This document shows, piece by piece, positions 43,638 to 54,263 of a stretch of 64,000 nt of DNA. Both the position numbers and the translations under genes were made by a program. This stretch comes from Eutypa lata (taxonomy: Eukaryota; Ascomycota; Sordariomycetes; Xylariales; Diatrypaceae). The notes beneath the pieces are model-generated. The model was not told the origin of the DNA, did no database searches, and saw only the letters and a program-made list of their open reading frames with translations. How positions within the stretch are numbered: position 1 is the stretch's first letter; every line of letters begins with the position of its first letter. The DNA lies in contig JAKULF010000007.1 in assembly GCA_022661535.1 (NCBI GenBank), positions 3,844,001-3,908,000 on the forward strand, written 5' to 3'.

Positions 43638-46342
43638 ATGGCCATGGCCTCTTCTCCGTCTGCGGCCACGATCGTGCCAGCGCAGTTGGGATTCCTAGCC
43701 ATCTACAACCCGACGCTCGGCACTACCGATGAGACCCTCGATGACCAGATCGTATACTACGCCTCGGTGAACACACAATCCCAGAAGCGAAAGAAGAAGA
43801 AGAGCAAGCGCCACCGGTCGCAGGGGAAGCCCACCGAGAATATTTCGCAAGAAGAGCGCAACGAGCGGTTGAGACAGATCGGTCTGGCTCAGGGTATGGT
43901 CGAGTTCAGTCGTGGGTTCTCCGGTGGAAACGCTATAGATACTATCGAGACTGAGAAGAGCCGGGTTGTATTACATGAGCTGGAACCTGGATGGTGGATT
44001 CTAGCTGTAAGTCCATCGAGACTAGGTTCGCATCCTTTGTGCTAGATGCTGATTACAGATAGTCAATTGACCTGACTAAACTACCTCTACCGCTGAGACT
44101 CGGAGCCTCTAATACAAAAGGCGACGCCTCCGAAAATGTCGAGTACTCATCGCGAGAAATGAAACCACCTGCGCTCCTATTGCAGGATCTCCTTCGAGCC
44201 CATGCCGTCTTCCTACTTCACCACGCTCCCTCTCTCAGTGCCCTCTTCGTCCGCACGAAACGGAATAAGTTCGTCAGTATACTGAGCCGGTATTGGGATT
44301 TGTTCTTATCTACTTGGGATGTACTGCTACATGGCAACCCGGCTACCAATGTCTTTGGGGCCATAAAAATCGCGGCATGTGGCGAGCTTGGTATCGGTGT
44401 AGGTGAGGAAGATCGCGGAAGTGGAGAGAGAGAGGTCCTGGAAGGCTTTGTGGATAGGACCGAAGGCCTCGTCGATTTGCTCGTCTCCAAGTTTGGCCCT
44501 TCAGACACAGAGTTTGACGCTGATTCAACAGCCAAGGAGAAACCCGCCGAAGGTGAACTTACTCCTAAATGGCTTGGTACCGGCGACGAGCCTGGAGCTG
44601 AAGATGGCGCGATCTTTCTCGGTGTCGGGGCTCTATCGAGGAAATCGCTGCGTGATGTTGCATACTGGATGGAAGATCTATATTCATGGGGCGAAGATGC
44701 TTACGGAGTTAAGGACAATCCGTCATCTACACGACAACCCAGGAAATCAAGGAAGCATGGCGCTGATGCTAGAATCCTTGAACTTCCACCTAAGAAAGTT
44801 ACTGAAGAACCTGTAGTTGAGACCTCCAAACAGCCAGACGCAAATGGCCCGTCTACAGAGTTGGATGAAACAGGGACAGCCTCTCCAGTAGCTACTACGG
44901 GAGTTGCTACAGATGAGGGAGGCATGACTAAGTTTATGCAATACCTTAAGCTAGGCTACGGAACTCACTGGTCACTTGGAGCTTCTGCGGGAACAATAGA
45001 AGATGTAAAGCAAGACGAGGGGGTAAATCCGGATATTAGAAGGGTTGAAACTGTGAATGCAGCACCACAGCGACAGTCTACAGTGCCGGATGACAGCGCA
45101 GGGCGGTTTCTGATTGGATTAATGGGAGGTGCGGAAGAGAGCGAGGCTAGTAGCCCCGAGAGTGGAAACGAAGGAGACGAGTATAACTCGAGGGTAATGG
45201 TTCGGGCTCTCACCGTAGAATTAGACGGCCATGATCGGCCCGAAACCGAAGTAACGGTAGACCTTGGGAGCCGAAAGGATTCTGCAGACTCGGACCCCCG
45301 CTTCGACAGCCAGGACCGCAACAAGACGCAGAAGCTTCGCGTCGTGGTCTACGTCAGCAAACCTTTCGTATACACGTTCCTCTTCAGAAGCGTGACCGAC
45401 TGCCTGGCATGGGATACCTTCTACAGATCCCTGCACTACCAGCTGGCGCCACTCCGGAAGCCGCTAGGGACGTCGACCGCGTACCGTCCTGGTAGGCCGG
45501 ACGTCGGGCTAGCGGCCTCCAATAATATCTTCGATCTCATCTGGGACCCCCGGGCCCTTACAGTCCACTCTACCATACCGAGCATCCCCGACCCCTTACA
45601 GACGGCTCAGCTCTATCAACAAGAGGGAGGAGCAGGTACTGCCACGCCTCCTAGGAAACCTCTGCCTCCCTGGTCTCGGGCTGAGGCGCTCGGCACTCAC
45701 AACCAGATCCTCAATACGTACATTGCTACGCGCGCCGCAGAGCACCACTCGGACCTCGAGCGCACCTGCAAGACGAGCCGCGGTTGGTGGGTCGTGTGGA
45801 CCCGGATCCTCGATAGGGAGGAGGACAATGACGCCAATGCCCCCGGCGGTGCTCCCGTCGCCAGCGGTAGTACTACACCAAGGGCACTCACTACCCCGAA
45901 GCAGCGGGCCTCTGATAACGATGACGATGGCACCGGGCAGCTCTCCTCCATACCATCTAATGAAGATGTCGGAGAAAGAGCCGCCAATACCACCATGCAA
46001 CCTCATCCAGAACCCAGGGACGAAGGCGAAAAAGGTGAAGATGAGCACTGGACAGGCTCCCGCAGTCCTTCTCCTCACTCTCCACCACTACCACCACCAG
46101 CGTCACAATCACAGCTAAAACGACAACTAAAGCCTAAGGTCGACAAGGAGATCTTTCTCATCCGCCGCGCTGGCGAGCATCGCCACGCGGCTGGTGGTGG
46201 GCTTAGGGCCCTGAGCACCTCGTACGCGGAAATCGGAGGAGGTGTTGGCGGAGGCGCGGATGCTAATGCGGGCCGTCTTGCACAGGGTATCGGTGTTGAT
46301 ACGAAGAGGTATATCGAGGGGCTTTTGAATCTTACGCGGTAG
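43638..46342 (+). CDS. CCZ1: Vacuolar fusion protein CCZ1
   Basis: Exons 43638-44006 and 44063-46342 are joined across a 56-nt intron (GTAAGT donor, GATAG acceptor, phase 0) to give 882 residues. The N-terminus is the first longin domain of the CCZ1/INTU/HPS4 family: PAQLGFLAIYNPTLGTTDE, then QIVYYASVNTQ, a basic KRKKKKSKRHR run, RLRQIGLAQGMVEFSRGFS and LHELEPGWWILASIDLTKLP. The second exon continues with LLLQDLLRAHAVFLLHHAPS and RFLSTWD-like helices. Long acidic, Ser-rich inserts follow, and a C-terminal region closes with IDTKRYIEGLLNLTR. Ccz1 with Mon1 forms the guanine-nucleotide exchange factor for the Rab GTPase Ypt7/Rab7 on late endosomes and vacuoles. MON1 is not in this window. Confidence 0.94.
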
Positions 46343-47590
46343 CGGTAGCGGTAGTGGTAGTAGTAGATCTTGAAGGGCCAGATAGTGGGTTAGTCGTCAG
46401 TGGCTGGCCATTTTATTGCAGTTAGTCCTGACTGGATGGATGCTGGTCAGTAACCAGGGTTGTCTCTATATTATTTAAAGACAAAAGCACACACACAAAC
46501 ATCATTACTTATGGCTTAGGGGTGAACCAATCGATAAGCTGGCCGGTTTATGAGAGCCTTGGATTAAACAATAAGGATTTAAAAACCCCCTCAGTGCTAG
46601 ACAGGGATTTTAAGTAGTTTATCACTTGTGTATGTCTGTTTAGTATCATGTAGGTTATACACATGGGCATGAAGTTATATACAATTACAGTGAAAAGGGA
46701 GCACAAATGCGTGATACGTATACAGGTGGTGGCATTCCTATTACTTTAGATACATATACACATCGATTGACCTCCTAATTAGCACGCCTGTGCCGCCTTC
46801 GTGGGTTTACGTTAGGCTTCCGAGGCAGCGAAGTAACTATAGAGCAACTACCTATAACCTAGGTAGGTAAATAGTGGAATTAGGTATATTCCTATACTAG
46901 AGGGGAGGGGAACAATTCTGGGGATGTCTATGTATCTCCTATTCTAGCACTCTAATACGTAGTTAGGCAGAGTCTAACCTATGTATTATGTAAACGTATA
47001 TAAGATAGCACGTATTATGATTAGGAGTTACGGGGTAGGCACGTGTACAGGTATGTAATGGATATTTTTGCTGGTCCAATGAAGCAACGTATGAGGGAGC
47101 ACGACGAAATAGACAGAGAGACACACAGAGAGAGGGGGGGAGAGGACAATAAACTCTATTCTCTCACACACACAGTAGCATGGTTTTCCCAGTAGCTGAT
47201 ACGAGCAATTTGGGTTCCTCTCGAATACCTACATGTATCTCGAATAGGTGTGGAAGAAAAAAATCGAAATCAAACCATATCTGTTTTTAGTCACCAGACA
47301 GTAAGTTGCAGGATCGCATAAACATAGTGATGAAGAGCAGCACAAGGTCTAGAATGATATCAACTTACATACATCGTGATCTAGTGATCCGGTTAGACGT
47401 CTTGTCTAACACGCCACGCAGCATAGTTGAAATTGCACTACTCGTTTATATGAGAACCAAACTATTGTGACTAGCTATGCATATAGGAAGCTTCACCAGC
47501 CTTTAGCCTTCTTTAACCAAATCAGATGGGATCTATGAATGGTGGTGACAACCAACTAGTTAAGAAGCCCATGGGATGATGGGCGAATGC

Positions 47591-47787
47591 CTATCCACTC
47601 ATCAAAGACACCATTTCTGCAAGTGTGACTACGACGACATTATCTACAAGCCAAGACTTCCCCAGACTTCCCCAATGAAATATATATCACGCCACTTACC
47701 TGCCCTCTTGGATCCTTCGTAGGACAGACCACCCAATAGAGAGAACGCAGCCTCGTTGTTCCTCCTGCAGAACCCCCGCACCAGATA
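47591..47787 (-). pseudogene. Possible spliced gene relic
   Basis: On the minus strand an open stretch 47787-47700 (YLVRGFCRRNNEAAFSLLGG then LSYEGSKRA) ends at a GTAAGT donor. An 83-nt intron with a CTTGCAG acceptor joins in phase to 47616-47591 (EMVSLMSG, TAG). A TGA at 47790-47788 interrupts the frame, and coding-like residues continue upstream of it (RMRARSKALT). I do not recognise the family, and this could be chance. Confidence 0.25.
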
Positions 47788-48600
47788 TCAGGTGAGAGCC
47801 TTACTCCTAGCTCTCATTCGTGAGCATTTCAACCTGCAGGTCCTAAGCATACGTATATATACCTTGCATACAATAGAGAAGGGGGGATAATGCATGATGC
47901 TTTCTCGAGGTAACTCCGCCATCTAACCATCCTTTTAGGACAAGTATAACCAAGTAGAGCTCTCTAAAATGAAGGGAAAGGGCCTTTTGACGTCCTACCG
48001 AGTTCTGATCCATACCTATGATATCTGCAGGGTGTTTCTGAACATTCGTTCTACACATAGCAGGGGTGAAAGCGTGGGAGTATAGTATCCAAGCAGATGA
48101 CATGAATTGGAGCAGACTGCAAGATACAGATCAAACATGATATCCACTAACTATTAGAGGTCTAACTATTTGGTATATGTGTTTTACTCTGATGTTAAAT
48201 ACCCAACCTACGCCCCTAACGGACATCTAGCAAACCCTTCCTTCTCTTCTTTCTCACATACCCACGTCAAACAAAACATTGCCTCATCCTACATCCAACA
48301 GCAGTGGACTACCTAGCTATCCACTCCCATCTGAGGACATTAGGCTTAGCACACTAGAGGTATCATCAATCCTCCTTGCATCCATCTATCTATCTATCCA
48401 CTTTAGGTCAGTTCGTCTCAGAGGGAAAGCAAGCCCTGACTGTTACTTTCATCTCTGCACAACTACCTATATAGCAAGAAGAAGAAGAAGAAGAAAGAAG
48501 AAGAAAAGCTAACCACAGTTCGCTGTGATATACATACATAGGTAGGTCGAGTCTAGTAAATAGGAACAAGAGGATTATAATTACATATCCAAGAATCAGA

Positions 48601-48711
48601 ATGCCGCCGTCCCAATCTACACCCGAACCACAGATGTCGAAAGGGCCCCGTACACCAGCGGCCCGCTCGGTCAGCACACCTCTCCCCGAACCCAGTGTCC
48701 TTGTTCTTGGG
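48601..48711 (+). other. Short GC-rich ORF patch
   Basis: An ATG at 48601 opens a 36-codon frame (MPPSQSTPEPQMSKGPRTPA, then RSVSTPLPEPSVLVLG) closed by TGA. It stands out as a GC-rich island in AT-rich DNA. The last residues resemble the first strand of an NAD(P)-binding fold, so it might be a first exon or the remnant of one. No convincing continuation is found downstream. Confidence 0.2.
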
Positions 48712-49220
48712 TGATTAGGCTTGTTTCGGGGAAGAAGTTGATGGGCTTCTTTTCAACTGAGAATGGGTTGGATCGAAGAGAGGGGTAGGGGGAGAGATGG
48801 GATATGAAGCTTCGAAGCGAACACAGGGGGGATATAGAGACTTTGGGCAGTTGCTTTTTTGTTTTGTTTTGTGGTACGGCTATTAAATTGAGAGATAGCA
48901 CTAGTTGTGCTTGGTTGGTTTACCTTTGAACTCAGAGTCATTATCAGAATTGAATGCCATTTTAGTACTCATCGTAGAGTAGTGACTCTAGTAGAACCAG
49001 GATTCAATTCCTGACTACGCTCGTCAACCGTGTCTTAATAGTAAGTCGTACTTCGCCAATTGTCTGTAGGTACTTAGGTAGTAGGGAAGCAAAGCCTTAC
49101 GTATTCCTAGGCTGTACTTTAGAAACTCCCAATCCATACCATTGATAGGTTGTCAAAGTAAGTACTAGCAAACTGCTCGTAATGTTTTATTGAATATCTA
49201 ACTCTTCGACCCCTTTACCA

Positions 49221-49222
<2 letters not shown>

Positions 49223-49267
<45 letters not shown>
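49223..49267 (+). repeat. (TG)22 microsatellite
   Basis: Uninterrupted TG dinucleotide run of about 45 bases in intergenic DNA. Alternating purine-pyrimidine sequence of this kind can adopt Z-DNA and is usually length-polymorphic. Confidence 0.97.
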
Positions 49268-49268
<1 letters not shown>

Positions 49269-49592
49269 TCAAAGTAATGGTTTAACATGCCAACAGAACT
49301 ACAATTCCTAACTACCTAGTCGAAGACTTCAACTATCAAGGTGCCGAAGTGCAAACGAGACCGACCGGCATCTTCTCCGGAACATTCACACCACCACCAC
49401 CACTGATGGGCCAGGAGATGTACTACTATTTCTGCTATGGTTTATCACAGCAGGAGAAAGACCACTCACTATATGACCTTCGTATACATAGATTCTCGAA
49501 AGATCGGGCAGGAAAAGAATAGCATAGTTGGGGTATAATGCGTCTCTTCAAGGCTTGATCATGCGGTGTGGACGTATAGCTACCTATGTAAC

Positions 49593-49650
49593 CTAGGTAG
49601 GTAGGTAGGTAGGTAGATAGGTAGGTAGACAGATAGATGGATGGATAGGT
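49593..49650 (+). repeat. TAGG tetranucleotide tract
   Basis: Begins at ACCTAGGTAGGTAGGTAGG and continues into variant TAGA/GATG units (AGATAGGTAGGTAGACAGATAG, GATGGATGGATAGG). It is the longest example of the TAGG/CCTA motif that recurs in nearly every intergenic region of this window. Confidence 0.9.
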
Positions 49651-50459
49651 ATTCTGGGCTTTGTGATAGTAGGTAGGATAATGCCGCATAACATGAGCTG
49701 CCCTTTGATCACCGCCGTCGCTACTACTACCATTACTACTATCATCGTCATCACCATCAGACCTCGTCGATTTGCTGGGCTGTTTGATTTAATTTTCTTA
49801 TGCTCGATTTTCCGTTGCTCCATCCATCCGTCCATCCTTCTTCCCCCCTGTCTCCTTTCCCGTCTTCCTCTAAACCTTTGTGTGAACAAAAACAAAAACC
49901 AAAAAATTTATTCGGACATATACCATCACCTGTACTGCACGTACAATACATACAAATGGTGCTAAATTATTCTCATACAAGGACAATCAATGCTCGTCAT
50001 CTATACCAGAGTCGTCATGAGGTGAGTGGTGCTCATTACCGAAAGTAGCACCGTGAAGGTATCCCCTTAAAATAAAATAAAAAGAAGAAAAAGGAGAATC
50101 GAGTTCTCGTAGTAGTGTTGAGGCCTACATCCCTGAGGACAATGTGTCCATGAGACCACCTGCAGTGATGCAGGGTGCTCGATGTAGGGATAGAGCTGTT
50201 TGGACAGGGTTATTTCCAACGTCCAGATCTATATCAGTCGTTTTTATCTACCAGAATCCTTCCATTATAGATAGTGTTCTGCGAGGACATTGATATTAGT
50301 GTCCCGCATGCGTCTAACCCTCTACTAAGTAGGTGCCCTGAAAACTTGACGCAACAAGTCTTTTTTCTACAGCCGTGAGCCAGGTCGTTCTTGATGCTGC
50401 GAGACTGGATTTGTTTGGGTATGTTTGTGCAATGGGTTCCGTAATTTCCAAAGACCTAA

Positions 50460-53400
50460 CTAGTGTCTCGAGCTCGAGTCGCTCTGCCAGGATTCGTGAA
50501 AGCTAAGCATATCTCTTTTAGGAGGCTGTGGTTGTGGTTGAGGTGGAGGTGGAGGTGGAGCCGGTTCCTTCTCTCTGCTCTTATCTCGTACTGCTGAAGA
50601 ACTACCCTTCTTGCCGATTAACCCACTGAGGAAGCCCCGTCCATTCTTCCCGGGCCCATGCTTTGAACGGACGGTGCCTGGGGGGTAGAACCCCTCCGAA
50701 CCCTCAAATGCCTGTCGTAGCGAACTGCCTTCTCTACCAAACCTCAAATCCCGAAATAGTGGTCGGTCTCCGTGGCGCTCAGTCCCTTCGTCGCTCCCGG
50801 AGGACCCTGGAGCCTTGTATGGGTCATTTTCCAACCAGGCTGGACTGCCATAGGACATGTTGACGTTGTCTACTAGAGTGGCCTTATCAAATGGTTCAGC
50901 TAGGTCATCTGCTGTGGTAGTTGCGGATGTGTCCTCTGCGTTGCGGATATGTTCTATCCTAGCAAGACACTCATCAGACCGACTTTGGAGAGCTACACAA
51001 ATCTCGTTGAATTCTGCAAGTTCGCCCTCGTAGCCATAAACATCAGTGTTTTTGGTCCGGTGATATTCGAGCCATAGTTTGACTAGCGCCGCATAACTTC
51101 TTGCCTGATCTATGAGGTATGGAAGAGACGGCGACCCTTCTCGTGATAGAGGAGTTAAGCGGCTAAGAATTGTGGTAGGAGTCGAATATGATGCCGGTAC
51201 AGCGATTACATGACGCTCTCCAGATATGGAGCACAACTGGTCAATGAAATCCTTGAAAGGTTGTCTATGGACCGTAAGAAACTTGTTCATGGGCTCCATC
51301 CAACTCTCCTTCTTTCCAAAACTAGACAAGTTCGCTAAGGCCTGGAGGCCTTTTGCGATTAAGGTCAGGGTACGTTGAGCTCGAGGCCGCGGGTTATCCC
51401 GTAGGAGTCCAAATAACTTAGGATTGAGGATTGCTGGACAGATGAAGCGAAGGAATAAGAAGCCTGAAACGCTCGTGTAGTTGACGGTGCGTAGGAAGTC
51501 ACCGTACCGGTCTTCAGCAACAGCCCTGACGTATTTGAGGATTTGTCGAAGCTCAGGAGGCAACTTTGTTGCAGTGATAGCGATACATTGCCATACCTCA
51601 GATGTCAACTGCGTGAGCTGGCTCCAATGGTCCTTCATGTCATCACCGCGATATATCCTACTCGGGTCAACCTCGCAATCGGGGTTTAGTTCGTTGATTT
51701 CGAAGATTTTGTCACTCAAAATGTCCTCCAGGTATTCTTTACCTAGCCGACGCATGTGAAACTCCAACGCTTGCGTAAGCAATGTATTGCCTCGGAACAA
51801 AAGGTTGGCCTCTCCAGCTAGTGATTTGCCCATATCACGAACAATTTGTTCTCTCTCGGTCGCTGATGACGTAGAGGACTCACCCGACTTCAAGCGCCGA
51901 CTGAAACGTAGCTTTTTTATACTGTTCTGGCTCCCGTATCCATCAATCTCTTCTTCAACTAAGGCGGAAAGCCAATCGCTAGAGGTTCCCGAAACTTGGA
52001 ATATATTTAAGAAAGTCTCGGCGAGCTTCCGTAGTGACGCGGGCATATCTAGTGCAATCTGGCTTGTCAAGCCAGTGCTGAACCTATGGAGAAGTTCGGA
52101 GAGGGGCTGATAATCTTCCAAGGGGAGGACGACAAGTTCATCATGATTGATTCTAACAAGCATGGTTCCAACTGACTCCTGTTTTTCGTTGCAGATCTGG
52201 AGCCATTGTTCATGGTCCTTGGCCCTCTCCAGCTTGTCGAAGGATATATCAACGGCACCGCAAAGCACTTCTGTCAGATTGCCGGTTTTCGAAAGGCCTA
52301 AAGAGGCTTGCAACTGGTGACTCAGGCTCTCCATATTGCCCTCTACCCGCTTCAGGAGGACAGAGAGATAAGGCATCGTGGCAGGCAACTCAGTAAACTG
52401 TGTAAATTCGCGCCAGAAAGGGTTCTTTGTGTCGGTTTGAGTTGTCGTCCGTGCTCGAACTTCACCATCCAAGATTACCTCAGCAACATAGTTGCCCACT
52501 AGCGGATCCCGCTCCTTGCCATGTCGGTCATGACTATCTGGAAGAGGGGTGGCTTTCCGAATCTTGGCCTCTGTGACCCTCATTTGGATTGTCTTCTCTA
52601 CTCGGAATAGCTGGCCTTCAAACTCTGAATTCATATCCCGAACCTCCACTACCTCATCCATCGACGGATACAAACCGTACAGATCGGGAACCGCAAATGC
52701 CCGAAGGAGCACGAACCATACCTCGAATAGGACTCTCGAGTCAAGAGCAAGATACACAGGGCGGAATATCGAAAGTTGATTTGACGAGGACGAGTATATA
52801 GGGAAGATGGCGATGCAGTACTCTTCGTCTAAAACGGATCTATCGAGCTGTTGCACAGCGCAACGTGACAGCTGGGTCAAATCGATGACAGACAGTATCG
52901 TCACATCGTTCTCGGTCATAAGTTTGAATTCTCCATTGTCTTGTAGGATGCAAGACACTCTCCTCCATGATGTTGACCCTGCACGAAGGTCTCGAGTAGA
53001 CGGCCGTTTGACAATGGTGCGAGGTGAAGTGGCGGCGCCCTTGTCCCACAGCATCACTTTACCAACTTTAATGATAGTGGCATCCTTAGCAGGTGTCGAC
53101 ACTATAGACGGAGGTCCGCGTTGTTGCCTAGGTTCGGTTCTCCCTACCACGGGCGAACTCTCGCTCTTGCCGTTAGCTAGCCTCACGCCACTCGGCCGAA
53201 TCTGCTGCCAGCAGAGGAGGCTAGCAAGCCATAGATCGTACTCATCTACTATGAGAGGCCGCAAGAACAAGTCCAAACCGGTTTGGTCGTTGGTGAGCTC
53301 CAGGCACTTCGAGCCATCACTTGGATGTTCCACCGGCAGGACCCTGCAACCGCGGAGGTCACCAACGAGCGGGAAATGGAATGGACCATTTTGCCCTGAA

Positions 53401-54263
53401 TCGAATAACAGGCTTCCCCTATCTTCGTCAATCCAGCAGACTCCCACATACCACACCCCTCCCGCCTCGGTCTGGTATTCAACTTCTCCCCTCATTCTAC
53501 CACACAACGTCTTCATCAATAGTAGAATTTTGTTCGCATCGTCGGTTGGGATGGGCGATGGTAAGGAATCCACAGATGGTGGGGAGACCAAAGGGGAAGT
53601 TGGCCGGGCGGTTCTCTTAATAAGGCGTTTATTGGTGGATTTCTTATCTTTGGATGACGAGACGGTTATCTTTAGATCCGGAGGCCTTGCTGGGACGACC
53701 GAGGGAAATCCGAGGGATTCCAAAACCGAAGGGGGTGAACGTATATCAGGTTCGCTGAAAGGCTGAGAACCGGACGAAGAGAAGGATCCTACCCTATGGC
53801 GATTATCAAACGAGGTATTGGTGTGTTGATGTTGACGTAGGGCAAGGGCTCCGTCCATAGTATGCGTCCGCGGTCTCAGCGCCGACTTCTGCTGCTGGGG
53901 CGGACTAGACGAGGAACTATCAAAGGATTCGCCAAAAGCGGCATCATTGAATACAATACCTTGCCGTCTCCTCTCGCCACCCGGTATGGAACGAGGCGAA
54001 GCCTGGGGCGAAGTTGTTCCAAAGCCCCGGGACATTTGCGGAATGGTTGCGTCGGCTGTGGTGGTGGCGGCGTGCCCATTTTCGGCGGGTTCAGGTGTAA
54101 CAGTACGGATAGTATCCTGCATAGCGACGTTGTGTCTACTAAAATTTGTGCGCGTGTTACTACTGGCTAACGTCTCCGTACTTCGGGGCAGTGTGTCTCC
54201 AGCTGCCGTTTGTGGCCAGGCTGGCTGCCAACCATCCCGTGAGGGTTGCGACGAATCATTCAT
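50460..54263 (-). CDS. Ras GTPase-activating protein (C2-RasGAP, BUD2-type)
   Basis: Single exon of 1267 residues. The first 230 residues are disordered. Residues 240-520 hold PH-like segments (MRGEVEYQTEAGGVWYVGVC and CILQDNGEFKLMTENDVTIL). A C2 domain spans about 555-645 (IQMRVTEAKIRKATPLPDSH, then TKNPFWREFTQF). The RasGAP domain covers about 815-1010, with LLFRGNTLLTQALEFHMRRL giving the arginine finger Arg824. EYLEDILSDKIFEI follows, and then the FLFLRFICPAILNP signature with the structural Arg939. The C-terminal tail is disordered and Pro-rich. The PH-C2-GAP order is that of BUD2/SynGAP-like proteins. In yeast Bud2 is the GAP for the Ras-like GTPase Rsr1/Bud1, which selects growth sites; orthology here is inferred. 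Confidence 0.92.
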   Translation of the reverse strand: MNDSSQPSRDGWQPAWPQTAAGDTLPRSTETLASSNTRTNFSRHNVAMQDTIRTVTPEPAENGHAATTTADATIPQMSRGFGTTSPQASPRSIPGGERRRQGIVFNDAAFGESFDSSSSSPPQQQKSALRPRTHTMDGALALRQHQHTNTSFDNRHRVGSFSSSGSQPFSEPDIRSPPSVLESLGFPSVVPARPPDLKITVSSSKDKKSTNKRLIKRTARPTSPLVSPPSVDSLPSPIPTDDANKILLLMKTLCGRMRGEVEYQTEAGGVWYVGVCWIDEDRGSLLFDSGQNGPFHFPLVGDLRGCRVLPVEHPSDGSKCLELTNDQTGLDLFLRPLIVDEYDLWLASLLCWQQIRPSGVRLANGKSESSPVVGRTEPRQQRGPPSIVSTPAKDATIIKVGKVMLWDKGAATSPRTIVKRPSTRDLRAGSTSWRRVSCILQDNGEFKLMTENDVTILSVIDLTQLSRCAVQQLDRSVLDEEYCIAIFPIYSSSSNQLSIFRPVYLALDSRVLFEVWFVLLRAFAVPDLYGLYPSMDEVVEVRDMNSEFEGQLFRVEKTIQMRVTEAKIRKATPLPDSHDRHGKERDPLVGNYVAEVILDGEVRARTTTQTDTKNPFWREFTQFTELPATMPYLSVLLKRVEGNMESLSHQLQASLGLSKTGNLTEVLCGAVDISFDKLERAKDHEQWLQICNEKQESVGTMLVRINHDELVVLPLEDYQPLSELLHRFSTGLTSQIALDMPASLRKLAETFLNIFQVSGTSSDWLSALVEEEIDGYGSQNSIKKLRFSRRLKSGESSTSSATEREQIVRDMGKSLAGEANLLFRGNTLLTQALEFHMRRLGKEYLEDILSDKIFEINELNPDCEVDPSRIYRGDDMKDHWSQLTQLTSEVWQCIAITATKLPPELRQILKYVRAVAEDRYGDFLRTVNYTSVSGFLFLRFICPAILNPKLFGLLRDNPRPRAQRTLTLIAKGLQALANLSSFGKKESWMEPMNKFLTVHRQPFKDFIDQLCSISGERHVIAVPASYSTPTTILSRLTPLSREGSPSLPYLIDQARSYAALVKLWLEYHRTKNTDVYGYEGELAEFNEICVALQSRSDECLARIEHIRNAEDTSATTTADDLAEPFDKATLVDNVNMSYGSPAWLENDPYKAPGSSGSDEGTERHGDRPLFRDLRFGREGSSLRQAFEGSEGFYPPGTVRSKHGPGKNGRGFLSGLIGKKGSSSAVRDKSREKEPAPPPPPPQPQPQPPKRDMLSFHESWQSDSSSRH

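Larger units (their letters stand above)
46343..50459. other. Long gene-poor region between CCZ1 and the RasGAP gene
   Basis: About 4.1 kb, convergent ends. Contents: TAGGTAGG-type tracts, a (TG)22 microsatellite (49223-49267), a TAGG tetranucleotide tract (49593-49650), a possible spliced relic (47591-47787) and a short GC-rich ORF patch (48601-48711). No intact gene, tRNA or transposon is recognisable. Confidence 0.45.

Noticed and set aside
48960..49030. tRNA-like sequence (GAGTAGTGACTC arm and CAGGATTCAATTCCTG arm)
   Set aside because: The D-arm-like and T-arm-like hairpins are too close for an anticodon arm, the T loop is short, and no acceptor stem pairs.
52807..53766. 319-codon plus-strand ORF inside the RasGAP gene
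   Set aside because: Antisense to the well-supported RasGAP frame, with Ser/Arg-rich shadow composition and no family.
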